The notes beneath the pieces were generated by a model that had not been told where the DNA came from, did no database searches, and was given only the letters and a program-made list of their open reading frames with translations. A stretch of DNA of 64,000 bases. Origin: Clostridium sp. OF03-18AA. GTDB taxonomy: Bacteria > Bacillota > Clostridia > Lachnospirales > Lachnospiraceae. The position numbers and the translations under genes were made by a program. Location: the NCBI RefSeq assembly GCF_003478035.1, contig NZ_QUEP01000012.1, forward strand, positions 34,534-98,533. Direction: 5' to 3'. Shown here piece after piece: positions 44,230-52,965 of the stretch; position 1 is the stretch's first letter, and each line of letters begins with the position of its first letter.

Positions 44230-44330
44230 TTTTTATCTCTTCTCAACAGCTCTTCTGTTTTCCCCTCTATATAGAAATGACCAGCCATTTTAATGCCGAT
44301 TCCATTCTTTTCCGCCATTCTTTCCAAACT

Positions 44331-44346
44331 TGGCACGCATCTTGCT
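44331..44346 (+). promoter_or_regulatory. sigma-54 promoter of the crotonase-dehydratase operon
   Basis: TGGCACGCATCTTGCT: an exact match to the TGGCACG-N4-TTGCW consensus. The start would be near 44357, about 58 nt before the crotonase ATG at 44415. Confidence 0.88.
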
Positions 44347-44414
44347 ATATAGATGGTTAGATAAAACGTAAAGGAAACTCGCCTGATTCAGGCAAACGAA
44401 AGGAGATCTATTAC

Positions 44415-45197
44415 ATGGGATTTGAAAATGTTCTCTATGAGATAAACGACGGGATCCTCTATCTGACACTCAACCGGCCGGAGGCACGTAACGCTTTGAC
44501 CCCGGGAATGTGGAAGGATATCCAGGCAGCTGTTGAGATGGCACGTTTTGATGACAATATCAAAGTCGTAATCGTCAGTGGATCTGGCGACAAGGCACTC
44601 GCGAGCGGTGCCGATATTCAGGAGATCCATGATCGTGAAACTTTAAAAATGTTAGAGGGAATTTCTACTATCGCTTTAAAACAGCTGGAAGACCTCTATA
44701 AACCAGTTATCTGCGCTATCAACGGATACGCCCTCGGCGGCGGATGTGAACTGGCAATGGCCTGTGATATCCGAATCGCCACGAGCCGTTCCAAATTTGG
44801 ACAGCCGGAAACAAATTTAAGTATTATCCCGGGAGCCGGCGGAACCCAGCGTCTTCCGCGTCTTGTAGGTGTCGGACGTGCGAAGGAACTGATCTACACG
44901 GGCCGCATCATTACCGCTGAAGAGGCTAAAGAAATCGGCCTTGTCAATCAGGTAACTGGCGATACCCGCGAAGAACTGATGGAAGCTGCGAGAGCGATGG
45001 CGATGAAGATCATGAAGAAAGGACCGGTTGCGATCACCATGGCGAAGATGGCAATCAACGTGGGCATGGACACCGATATCAACACTGGTCTTCTCTTTGA
45101 ACGCGTTGCCCAGACTGTGGCATTTGCGACAGATGACAGAAAAGAAGGTACTGCGGCATTTCTTGAAAAACGTGATGCCCATTTTACGGGACGATAA
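44415..45197 (+). CDS. enoyl-CoA hydratase/crotonase family protein
   Basis: 260 aa. Oxyanion-hole and CoA motifs [11 protein letters not shown] (about 64-74) and [20 protein letters not shown] (100-120). Catalytic Glu positions are in [20 protein letters not shown], where both Glu of a hydratase can be placed only tentatively. Expected reaction: 2-enoyl-CoA to 3-hydroxyacyl-CoA, i.e. the step between the dehydratase encoded downstream and Hbd/thiolase encoded in the divergent operon. AAAGGAGATCT precedes the ATG. First gene after the sigma-54 promoter. Confidence 0.9.
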   Translation: MGFENVLYEINDGILYLTLNRPEARNALTPGMWKDIQAAVEMARFDDNIKVVIVSGSGDKALASGADIQEIHDRETLKMLEGISTIALKQLEDLYKPVICAINGYALGGGCELAMACDIRIATSRSKFGQPETNLSIIPGAGGTQRLPRLVGVGRAKELIYTGRIITAEEAKEIGLVNQVTGDTREELMEAARAMAMKIMKKGPVAITMAKMAINVGMDTDINTGLLFERVAQTVAFATDDRKEGTAAFLEKRDAHFTGR

Positions 45198-45236
45198 GAA
45201 AATATGACATTTATCATTTGAAGGAGGATATGATTT

Positions 45237-46439
45237 ATGAAACCGTTGGAAGGCATTAAAGTAGTTGAACTTTCCACCATGCTGGCTGGCCCGATGACCG
45301 CCCGCATCCTGGCTGAGTGGGGCGCTGATGTAATAAAAGTAGAGTCCACAAACGGTGATGCCTGGAGAGATCAGGCCGGAACCTCTCTCTCCCCAAAGAC
45401 AGACATCGCCAATCCAAACTTCGATATGCAGAACTTGAATAAGCGCTTCCTTTCCATCAATACAAGAACTGTTGATGGAAAGCAGGCACTGATGAAGCTT
45501 CTGGAGACAGCAGATGTATTCTTAACAAACTACCGCGTGCAGGCTCTTGAGAAAATGGGACTTACATACGATCAGTTAAAAGGCACTTACCCGAAGCTCA
45601 TCCACGCCTCCGTCCTCGGATACGGCGAAAAAGGGCCAGAAAAAGACCGTCCCGGCTATGATTACACCGCTTTCTGCGCAAGAACCGGTCTTCTGGCAGA
45701 TATGGCCCCGGCAGGAGGTCCGCCGATGATGACAGTTGCAGGCTTAGGTGATCACAGTGTTGCCGTAGCTCTTTCTGGTGCTATCGCCGCAGCACTCTTC
45801 CGCAGAGAACGCACTGGTGAAGGTGAGAAGGTCGACGTTTCCCTTCTCCAGATCGGTACCTTTATCTTATCCACCGGACTCTTAAATGGCTTCAACGGAC
45901 GTAAGTTCCCGAGAACCCATGCAGACTGCAGCCATGCATGCAGCAATACCTACCAAGCAGCCGACGGCGAATGGCTGTATCTGGCAATCGTGGATTATCG
46001 CCGTTTCCCGGAATTCTGTCAGGTTGTAGGTCTTCCGGAACTGGCAACAGATCCGAAATTTTCCACATCCACTGCTTATTATGCAAACAAAAAGGAACTG
46101 GTTGCCATTCTTGATGAAAAATTCAAAGAGCACCCGCTTCCTTACTGGCATGAACTCTTAAATGCCCATGACCTGCCGCACGAAGTCCTTGCACATTTCA
46201 AGGATGTTCCGGATGATCCGCAGGTCATCGCCAACAATTATGCTTACCACTATGAATACTCCGACGGAACGAAGACCGTCTTCACAAACGGTCCGTCCCA
46301 CTTCCGCTCCATCGATCCGGACAAGATCCCGCACAAGATCTCCGGGCCGATCGGATGTGATACGACTGCGATCTTAAAAGAGCTTGGATATGACGACGAA
46401 AAGATCAAATCCATGTACGACGAAGGCGATATCCGCTAA
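45237..46439 (+). CDS. family III CoA-transferase (CaiB/BaiF, FldA/HadA-like)
   Basis: 400 aa. N-terminal motif VVELSTMLAGPMTARILAEWGADVIKVES, catalytic Asp in RPGYDYTAFCARTG (about residue 140) and YLAIVDYRRFPEFC in the second half. These enzymes move CoA from an acyl-CoA donor to an acid without a covalent phosphate step. Next to a 2-hydroxyacyl-CoA dehydratase they activate the 2-hydroxy acid, as FldA (phenyllactate) and HadA (2-hydroxyisocaproate) do. AAGGAGGATATGATTT precedes the ATG. Confidence 0.9.
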   Translation: MKPLEGIKVVELSTMLAGPMTARILAEWGADVIKVESTNGDAWRDQAGTSLSPKTDIANPNFDMQNLNKRFLSINTRTVDGKQALMKLLETADVFLTNYRVQALEKMGLTYDQLKGTYPKLIHASVLGYGEKGPEKDRPGYDYTAFCARTGLLADMAPAGGPPMMTVAGLGDHSVAVALSGAIAAALFRRERTGEGEKVDVSLLQIGTFILSTGLLNGFNGRKFPRTHADCSHACSNTYQAADGEWLYLAIVDYRRFPEFCQVVGLPELATDPKFSTSTAYYANKKELVAILDEKFKEHPLPYWHELLNAHDLPHEVLAHFKDVPDDPQVIANNYAYHYEYSDGTKTVFTNGPSHFRSIDPDKIPHKISGPIGCDTTAILKELGYDDEKIKSMYDEGDIR

Positions 46440-46518
46440 CAAATCCTTTGACAGACAGGGCAGCCGGAATACCCCATTTCAGTCTCCGGCTGCCACTCCA
46501 TATCAAGGAGGAATCTTT

Positions 46519-47304
46519 ATGTATACATTAGGAATCGATATCGGTTCTACCTCCAGTAAAACGGTTATTCTGGAAGACGGCATCAAGATTGCAGCCCATG
46601 TCGTTATCCCGCTTGGAACCGGCACCATCGGCCCAGAGACGGCATTGGACGAGATTTTCAGACAGTCCGGAATCTCCAAAGACCAGATCACATACACCGT
46701 AGCGACTGGTTACGGACGTTTAACCTGTCCAGAAGCCAACGCCCAGATCAGCGAGTTGAGCTGCCACGCAAAAGGAATCCACTTTCTTCTTCCACAGGTG
46801 GACACCGTCGTCGACATTGGCGGCCAGGATGCCAAAGCGCTCACCATATCTCCGCAGGGAAAGCTTGCCGCTTTCCAAATGAATGACAAATGTGCCGCCG
46901 GAACCGGTCGTTTTCTCGATGTCATGGCGCGTGTCTTAAATGTCCCAATCGAACAGCTCGGTCCATTATCCGAGACCAGTGAACATCCCGCTACCATCAG
47001 CAACACCTGTACCGTATTTGCGGAGTCTGAAGTCATCAGCCAGCTATCTGCCAAGGTTCCGCTTGCTGATATCGCCGCTGGAATCCACAATTCTGTAGCC
47101 AAGCGTGTCGCAGGTATGGCTCTCCGGCTGGGACGTCCCGGCTGTATGGCCATGAGCGGCGGCGTTGCGTTAAATACCGGTGTTGTCCGGGCCATGGAAC
47201 GCGAGATGGGATGTCCGATCCTTGTTGATCCTTTATGTCAGTCCGCCGGCGCCATCGGCGCAGCCGTACTGGCTTATGAAAAATTATCGAAATCAAAGGA
47301 GTGA
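46519..47304 (+). CDS. 2-hydroxyacyl-CoA dehydratase activator ATPase (FldI/HadI/HgdC-like)
   Basis: 261 aa member of the ASKHA fold. ATP motifs GIDIGSTSSKTVILED (4-19) and VVDIGGQDAKAL. The two iron-sulfur cysteines of the dimer-bridging [4Fe-4S] cluster are in NDKCAAGTGRFLDVMA and SNTCTVFAESEVISQL. It injects one electron at ATP cost into the dehydratase to start the ketyl-radical dehydration. ATG at 46519 has AAGGAGG; the open frame from 46384 overlaps the CoA-transferase gene. Confidence 0.93.
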   Translation: MYTLGIDIGSTSSKTVILEDGIKIAAHVVIPLGTGTIGPETALDEIFRQSGISKDQITYTVATGYGRLTCPEANAQISELSCHAKGIHFLLPQVDTVVDIGGQDAKALTISPQGKLAAFQMNDKCAAGTGRFLDVMARVLNVPIEQLGPLSETSEHPATISNTCTVFAESEVISQLSAKVPLADIAAGIHNSVAKRVAGMALRLGRPGCMAMSGGVALNTGVVRAMEREMGCPILVDPLCQSAGAIGAAVLAYEKLSKSKE

Positions 47305-47309
47305 ATATT

Positions 47310-48629
47310 ATGAGTGAACATACAGAAAACGTAAAAATAGAGACCAGCACTCCGCAGACTGCTGCACCAGCCGCAGGCGCAGCACCAGCAAAACCGAAAC
47401 GTCCAAAGCCGAAGAGCATGATCATGTTGGGCGAGCAGACTGCTGCTCTCTTCGATAATGCCCGCCTCGCAAAAGAACGCGGCGAGAAAGTCGGCTGGTC
47501 CGCCTCTATTTTCCCGCAGGAAATCGCTGAAACCTTAGGTCTCAATGTCCTCTATCCGGAAAACCATTCGGCAGGAATCGCTGCCAGACACCAGGCCGAC
47601 CCGTTTCTCCAGGAATGTGAAGGTCCTCTCGGCTACTCCAACGACCTCTGCGCATATGCGAAAGTCAATCTGGCATATGCCTCCGTCTTAAATGGCGAGA
47701 GTGATGTGGAACTTCCGGATGGTGGAAAGATGGTAAAACCAGATTTTCTTCTCCTCACAAACAATATTTGCAACCAGCTCACCAAATGGTATGAAAATCT
47801 GGCAAGGCAGATGAATATTCCGATCTTCTTTATTGATACATGTTACAACCCGTGGGATTATGTGACCGAAACCCGTGTCCGCTATGTACGTGCACAAATC
47901 GACCAGCTCATCAAGGATCTCTGTGAATTTACCGGAAAGACCTGGGATGATGAGCGCTTTAAAGAAGTCATGAAGATCAGTCAGCGAAACAGCTACCTCT
48001 GGGAACGCGCCAACAATCTTCTTGACCGCAAGCCTTCTCCATTAAGTGGATTTGAGCTTTTCAACTACATGTCTGCAATGGTCTGCAACCGTGGAAAGAC
48101 TTCCTCCACCGCAATTTTGGAGCAGCTCAACAGCGAGATTGAAAAACATATTGAAGAAGGCACTTCCACATTCCCGGTCGAGGAACAGTTCCGTATCTCC
48201 TGGGACGGCATTGCCTGTTGGCCGTATCTGAGCCATAATCTGCGCACCTTAAAAAAATATGGCATCAACATGGTTGCTTCCAGTTACGGAAAAGCATGGG
48301 CGATCGAATATGAGGATCTCGACGGCATGGCACGGGCTTACTGTTTCGCTTCCACAAACGGCGACAATGCCAGCACCATGATTGACCGCCGTCTTGAAGC
48401 GCTGAAACGCTTCGGATGTGAAGGAACGATCTACCATGTCAACCGAAGCTGTAAGGTTATGGACTGCCAGATGATGGAAGTTCAGCGCCAACTCTCCAAG
48501 GCCGCCGGTGTACCGTTTACCGCATTTGACGGAGATCAGGCTGACTACCGAAATTACAGTGAAGCACAGTTTGAAACGCGCATCCAAGGTCTTGTGGAAG
48601 TTATGAAACAGAATAAGGAGGACTTTTAA
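47310..48629 (+). CDS. 2-hydroxyacyl-CoA dehydratase, alpha subunit (FldB/HadB/HgdA-like)
   Basis: 439 aa. An unusual Ala/Pro/Lys-rich N-terminal tail of about 35 residues (TAAPAAGAAPAKPKRPKPK) precedes the dehydratase domain. Candidate cluster ligands lie in QECEGPLGYSNDLCAYAK, NNICNQLTKWYENLARQ and FIDTCYNPW; the domain ends with CKVMDCQMMEVQ and FDGDQADYRNYSEAQFETRIQ, typical of the family. With the beta subunit it eliminates water from (R)-2-hydroxyacyl-CoA to give (E)-2-enoyl-CoA. Oxygen sensitive. AAAGGAGTGAATATT precedes the ATG at 47310. Confidence 0.92.
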   Translation: MSEHTENVKIETSTPQTAAPAAGAAPAKPKRPKPKSMIMLGEQTAALFDNARLAKERGEKVGWSASIFPQEIAETLGLNVLYPENHSAGIAARHQADPFLQECEGPLGYSNDLCAYAKVNLAYASVLNGESDVELPDGGKMVKPDFLLLTNNICNQLTKWYENLARQMNIPIFFIDTCYNPWDYVTETRVRYVRAQIDQLIKDLCEFTGKTWDDERFKEVMKISQRNSYLWERANNLLDRKPSPLSGFELFNYMSAMVCNRGKTSSTAILEQLNSEIEKHIEEGTSTFPVEEQFRISWDGIACWPYLSHNLRTLKKYGINMVASSYGKAWAIEYEDLDGMARAYCFASTNGDNASTMIDRRLEALKRFGCEGTIYHVNRSCKVMDCQMMEVQRQLSKAAGVPFTAFDGDQADYRNYSEAQFETRIQGLVEVMKQNKEDF

Positions 48630-48630
48630 G

Positions 48631-49758
48631 ATGGCTGATTTACATACAAATATTGAATGTCTTAAGAATGCCTGTAAAAATCCCCGGGCACAGCTCGATA
48701 AATATCTGGCAGCCGGAAAAAAAGTAATTGGCTGCTTTGAACCATACACTCCGGAGGAACTCGTCCATGCCAGCGGCATGATTCCAATGGGACTCTGGGG
48801 CGGTCACACCGAATTAAAGCTCGTAAAGAGTTATCTCCCTGCATTTGCCTGCCCGATCATGCAGGCAAACCTGGAATTTGGCCTCAACGGCACTTATAAA
48901 GGAATCAGCGGTGTTATTATCCCGGCGATCTGCGATACACTCCGCTGCATGACCCAGAACTGGCGCTTCGGCGTTCCGGATATTCCGATGATCCCCATCG
49001 TATATCCGCAGAACCGCACCTCACCGGCAAGCACAGACTACCTGATCAGCGAGTACGAGAATGTTCTTGTCATGCTGGCCACCACTACTGGTCAGATGAT
49101 GACGGAAAAAGCACTCTGCAGATCCATTGAGATCTACAATGAGCACAACGCCGTTATGCGGGAATTCTCTGCACTGGCAGTCAAGCATCTTGATGTTATC
49201 ACTCCTACTGTCCGTCATGCAGTAATGAAGAGCGCATTCTTCTTCGAAAAATCCGAGCACACCGCTATCGTAAAAGAGATCAATGAGGCTCTCAAAGCGC
49301 TGCCGGACTATAAGTTTACCGGCAAAAAAGTCGTTCTCACCGGCATCACCGGTGAACCGGAAGAATTTCTGGAAATTCTTGAAGCAAACAACATCGCCGT
49401 TGTCGGAGATGATCTGGCACAGGAAAGCCGCCAAATCCGCACCGATACCCCACTTTCCGGAGGCGGCGGACTCAAGCGTCTCGCACTCCAGTGGAAAGAT
49501 CGTACCTGCTGCAGCCTGATCCACGAAATCGGCAAGCCGCGCGGTGCTCTTTTAACCGAGCTCTGCAAGGAAAATGATGCCGACGGTGTCATCAACTGCC
49601 TGATGAAATTCTGTGATCCGGAAGAGTACGACCAGCCATGGTTCGAAGGTGACTTGAAAAAAGCCGGTTATCCGTGCCTGACCGTCGAAGTCGATCCGTT
49701 AAATACAAGCTTTGAGCAGCTTCGCACCCGCATCCAGACATTTGCCGAAATGCTCTGA
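48631..49758 (+). CDS. 2-hydroxyacyl-CoA dehydratase, beta subunit (FldC/HadC/HgdB-like)
   Basis: 375 aa, starting 2 bp after the alpha stop. It has the family pattern GCFEPYTPEELVHASGMIPMGLWGG, then CPIMQANLEFGL, IIPAICDTLRCMTQNWRFG and the C-terminal WKDRTCCSLIHEIGK, TVEVDPLNTSFEQLRTRIQTF. Cysteines at CFEPYTP, CPIM and CDTLRC are the likely [4Fe-4S] ligands. Last gene of the operon; a strong terminator follows. Confidence 0.92.
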   Translation: MADLHTNIECLKNACKNPRAQLDKYLAAGKKVIGCFEPYTPEELVHASGMIPMGLWGGHTELKLVKSYLPAFACPIMQANLEFGLNGTYKGISGVIIPAICDTLRCMTQNWRFGVPDIPMIPIVYPQNRTSPASTDYLISEYENVLVMLATTTGQMMTEKALCRSIEIYNEHNAVMREFSALAVKHLDVITPTVRHAVMKSAFFFEKSEHTAIVKEINEALKALPDYKFTGKKVVLTGITGEPEEFLEILEANNIAVVGDDLAQESRQIRTDTPLSGGGGLKRLALQWKDRTCCSLIHEIGKPRGALLTELCKENDADGVINCLMKFCDPEEYDQPWFEGDLKKAGYPCLTVEVDPLNTSFEQLRTRIQTFAEML

Positions 49759-49800
49759 TTTTCCAGCAGAAACCCTCAATCCCCTTCTTCTCCTATAAGA

Positions 49801-49855
49801 AAAACGCAGGAATCAGGACCCCCCATAAATTTTCCTCCTGATTTCTGCGTTTTTG
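49801..49855 (+). terminator. terminator of the dehydratase operon
   Basis: CGCAGGAATCAGGA / TCCTGATTTCTGCG stem (13 of 14 pairs) followed by TTTTTG. Confidence 0.85.
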
Positions 49856-49860
49856 TATGA

Positions 49861-49866
49861 TATAAT
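49861..49866 (+). promoter_or_regulatory. -10 box of the activator gene
   Basis: TATAAT right after the terminator, 34 bp before the activator ATG, with only a weak -35 (GATTTC inside the terminator arm). Suggests that the activator is transcribed by sigma-A independently of the dehydratase operon. Confidence 0.4.
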
Positions 49867-49899
49867 AGTACAAAAGAAAAATATGAAAGGAACTCCTGT

Positions 49900-51438
49900 A
49901 TGGCCGATTCTGAACTTCATAATTTACTTCCTTTTGCTGAAATACTCGATAACATTGATGTCGGGATCGCCCTGTTCGATCCGCAGGGAAATTACCTGTT
50001 TGTCAATACAAACCTGATCAACTGGAGAAATATTCCCCGCGCGGAATTTCTCAGCCACAATGTCCATGATTTTTTGAAGATCATGGATGTCTGCGTCTTT
50101 GATCTTGTCATGGAAAAAAAGCAGCTGGTAAAGCGGCTTCAGACCTACCGTAATTTCCACAATATGGATGGAGTGACCCGACTGCGTATGGTCACCGGAA
50201 TACCGATCTTCGACGCATTCGGAAATATCCAGTATGTGATCAGTATGATGCAGGATATACAGACTTTTGAAGATCTGTATCATTCCCTGTTAAAAGAACA
50301 TAAGATCATCAACTATGATACAAAGGAACCTGCTGTCCGTGAAAAGCAGGATATCGTGGCGAAAAGTCCCGCATTTCAACAGCTCCTGTCCGTCGCAGCG
50401 AATGTGGCTTCTTTGGATTCCACAGTCCTTCTCTACGGAGAATCTGGAAGCGGAAAGGAAGTTCTTGCCCACTATATCTATGAACACAGTGAGCGGTGTG
50501 GCAAACCGCTGATTACGGTCAACTGTGCCGCATTTCCTGAAAATCTGATTGAGGCAGAGCTATTCGGCTATGAAAAAGGGTCTTTTACCGGCGCTGCAAA
50601 GGATGGAAAAATAGGATTGGTGGAAGCTGCAGACGGTGGTACCCTGTTTCTCGATGAGATTAATTCACTGCCAATCAATGTACAGGGAAAGCTGCTCCGA
50701 ACACTGGAAGAAAAAAGTATTCAGAGAATCGGCTCCACAAAAACAAAAAAGGTCAATTTTCGCCTAATCGCGGCAACAAACCGGAACCTCCAGAAACTCG
50801 TGGAGCAAGGGCAATTTCGTGAGGACCTGTATTACCGGATCCAGGTCATTCCTCTTACGATTCCACCACTCCACAACCGTAAAGAAGATATTATTCCCCT
50901 GTGCCTTCATTTTCTTCACTATTTTGGAAAAAAGTATAATCTTCAAAAGGAATTTTCCGATTCTGTTCTGGACGCAGTACAGCGCTATTCATGGCCGGGA
51001 AACGTCCGGGAACTACGCAATTTTGTGGAGCGTATGGTCGTCATGACCCCTCGCGCCACCAGAATGATCAGCCAGATTCCGGATGGTCTGCTGGATATTA
51101 CTCCCGATGAGCGACATGACTCTGGCAAGGATATTCCTGGGACGAAATCCACGGTCTCTGCGATTTTCCCAAGCGGACCGATTCCACAGGCATCACTCCC
51201 GATATCATTTTCAGGCAGTATTACCAATCATTTTCCCGGCGATGTCACCGTTCCGGCCACAATTTCCGGTGTCAGGCGCTCCAATATGCCTACCCGCGAC
51301 CAAATTATCGCCGCCCTCCAGACCTGCTCCGGACATCGTGAAAAGACGGCCGAATATCTTGGAATCTCACGGAGATGCCTGCAATATAAAATCAAGGAGT
51401 ACCATATTTCGCCACGGTGTCATTATGATGATAAATAG
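49900..51438 (+). CDS. sigma-54-dependent transcriptional activator (PAS-AAA-Fis)
   Basis: 512 aa. N-terminal PAS sensor (about 8-125: EILDNIDVGIALFDPQGNYLFVN...), no receiver domain. Central AAA domain with Walker A GESGSGKE, the sigma-54 contact loop as GSFTGA (usual GAFTGA), Walker B GGTLFLDEI and arginine-finger region EDLYYRIQVIPL. A Ser/Pro/Thr-rich linker leads to a C-terminal Fis-type helix-turn-helix (REKTAEYLGISRRCLQYKIKEY). It lies directly behind the dehydratase operon and probably senses its substrate or a CoA intermediate through the PAS domain, acting on both divergent sigma-54 promoters. Confidence 0.92.
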   Translation: MADSELHNLLPFAEILDNIDVGIALFDPQGNYLFVNTNLINWRNIPRAEFLSHNVHDFLKIMDVCVFDLVMEKKQLVKRLQTYRNFHNMDGVTRLRMVTGIPIFDAFGNIQYVISMMQDIQTFEDLYHSLLKEHKIINYDTKEPAVREKQDIVAKSPAFQQLLSVAANVASLDSTVLLYGESGSGKEVLAHYIYEHSERCGKPLITVNCAAFPENLIEAELFGYEKGSFTGAAKDGKIGLVEAADGGTLFLDEINSLPINVQGKLLRTLEEKSIQRIGSTKTKKVNFRLIAATNRNLQKLVEQGQFREDLYYRIQVIPLTIPPLHNRKEDIIPLCLHFLHYFGKKYNLQKEFSDSVLDAVQRYSWPGNVRELRNFVERMVVMTPRATRMISQIPDGLLDITPDERHDSGKDIPGTKSTVSAIFPSGPIPQASLPISFSGSITNHFPGDVTVPATISGVRRSNMPTRDQIIAALQTCSGHREKTAEYLGISRRCLQYKIKEYHISPRCHYDDK

Positions 51439-51512
51439 AATAGAACACGGGTCCGGAGCTCTTCCCATATAAAAGAGATAAGCCTTTTTGATCGACCGGA
51501 AGCTTCTGCCAG

Positions 51513-52607
51513 TAAAAAGGGGCTGGTGCACTAACGTGCGGCAGCTCATTTTATATATCCAACACAAAACGCCGAGCTTCGAAAAGCCCGGCGTTCGTGG
51601 TATAATCAGTTTATGCGACTAAACAAAATAATACAGAGGGATTATACCTCATTTTCGCTGTATTATCAAATCAAACTTCCGCTGGATTTAGAGATTTCTA
51701 TTCCATCTGATGATCCAGTTCGTCTGGTAAGTGCCTTTGTGGAGGAAATGGACCTTTCTGAACTATATAAAACTTATGGCAGGATCAGAAAAAATCAGGC
51801 AACGCCGCGTCAGATGCTGAAACTCGTTATCTATGCAGCAATGAATCGAATCTACTCAAGTCGAGATATCCGAAAAGCATGTAAACGGGATATCAACTTT
51901 ATGTATCTCCTTGAAGGAATGCCTGCCCCTGATCATGCAACGATTGCGCGTTTTATCTCCCTACATTTTTCTGCCTGCGCAAAGGTTTTGCTTGCCCAAA
52001 TGTCAGATCTGCTCTATCTTCTTGGTGAGATTTCGGGAAAGACCATTTTTATTGATGGCACCAAGATTGAATCGGCAGCCAATAAATATACATTTGTATG
52101 GAAACGGGCTATTACGAAAAATCAGGCTCGGTTATACTCAAAACTAACTTCTTTTGTGGCTGAATGCGAAGAACTCTATGGAATCAGGACCGTATACCAT
52201 GACCAGATATCCATCCACACATTAAAACGGTTAAAAAAGCAGTTGTGCCGCGTCAAAGTACAGGAGGGAATTGTGTTCGTGCATGGAATTGGACGTAGAA
52301 AAACACAGTTGCAGAAATCCCTGGAACAGCTGGATCAATATCTGGAGAAACTAAAGGAATATACGAAAAAACTGTATACGCTTGGAGATAGAAACAATTA
52401 TTCCAAAACAGACCCGGATGCGACCTTCATGAGAATGAAAGAAGATGCGATGCTGAATGGACAGTTAAAACCTGCTTATAACATCCAGCACGGAGTGGAC
52501 TCTGAATACATCACATGGATTGATATTAGCCCGCGTCCAACCGATCCATGCACCCTGATCCCTTTTTTGAAAGATATGGAATTTGCTATTGCGACAGCCC
52601 CTTTTTT
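51513..52607 (+). mobile_element. internally deleted IS1182-family element with both ends
   Basis: The left end TAAAAAGGGGCTG (51513-51525) and right end CAGCCCCTTTTTTA (52595-52608 complement) form inverted repeats; further in, GGGGCTGGTGCACTAAC and GGGGCTGTCGCAATAGC still agree at 12 of 17 positions. The distance is about 1.1 kb, whereas a full IS1182 element is roughly 1.6-2 kb. The transposase reading frame runs through the right end into flanking DNA, so the missing part was lost internally. Confidence 0.7.
51568..51606 (+). promoter_or_regulatory. hairpin and -10 box immediately before the transposase ATG
   Basis: AACGCCG / CGGCGTT stem (51568-51595) with inner GCTT/AAGC pairs, directly followed by TATAAT (51601-51606), only 6 nt before the ATG at 51613. 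Transcription from that box would be almost leaderless. The second IS copy has the same order of parts. Confidence 0.45.
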
Positions 52608-52626
52608 ATGGAAGGCAACCTTGTAA
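51613..52626 (+). pseudogene. truncated IS1182-family transposase
   Basis: 337 codons against about 450-550 in the family. It keeps the N-terminal domain (RLVSAFVEEMDLSELYKTYGRIRKNQATPRQMLKLVIYAAMNRIYSSRDIRKA), the first catalytic Asp (FIDGTKIES) and DPDATFMRMKED, then stops after PTDPCTLIPFLKDME. The region with the second Asp (VADAGY in relatives) and the Glu is missing, so it cannot be active. The last 10-12 residues are encoded by the right inverted repeat and flanking DNA. Confidence 0.88.
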
Positions 52627-52965
52627 TTCGGGAAAGGTCAACTGCTCGAAATAAATCGGTTGCAAAAAATCATTTTCTTAGGTGCGGATATAGCTAAGCG
52701 AATAGTAAAATGACAATATTACTACATCCACGTCAAAAATGAAGGATTCCTTACATTTCAACTGAAAACTTGCAGAATTTTTATGATTGATTTACTAATA
52801 TTGCGCTTTTAAAACAACTATGATAGAATTTACACATAGAAAAACAAAACACATACTTAATTTCACTATATTTAAACATAAAAGGAGTGAATCCAATGAA
52901 CAAATAAATACTTTTATTTTAAGCACCCCCACAATTTGACACTATCAAATCAAAGAGGTACTTTT
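52627..52965. other. 339 bp AT-rich region after the IS element
   Basis: No intact gene. Around 52880-52908 a good RBS (AAAGGAGTGAATCCA) precedes ATGAACAAATAA, a three-codon frame that looks like the scar of a lost gene. AT content is clearly higher than in the operons to the left. Confidence 0.35.

Larger units (their letters stand above)
43881..44414. promoter_or_regulatory. 534 bp divergent sigma-54 control region
   Basis: No gene. It carries a minus-strand -24/-12 promoter, a plus-strand -24/-12 promoter, and between them (44119-44229) an array of TGCACA/TGTGCA half-sites. The stretch 43960-44110 is T/C-rich without recognisable structure. One additional TGCACA is at 43903-43908. Confidence 0.8.

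Noticed and set aside
44415..49758. Leucine (had) or phenylalanine (fld) Stickland operon
   Set aside because: The dehydratase module is similar, but acyl-CoA dehydrogenase, Etf and a 2-hydroxyacid dehydrogenase are missing, and thiolase, Hbd and crotonase point to oxidation instead of reduction.
44415..49758. Glutamate fermentation through 2-hydroxyglutaryl-CoA
   Set aside because: No glutaconyl-CoA decarboxylase or 2-hydroxyglutarate dehydrogenase in the cluster.
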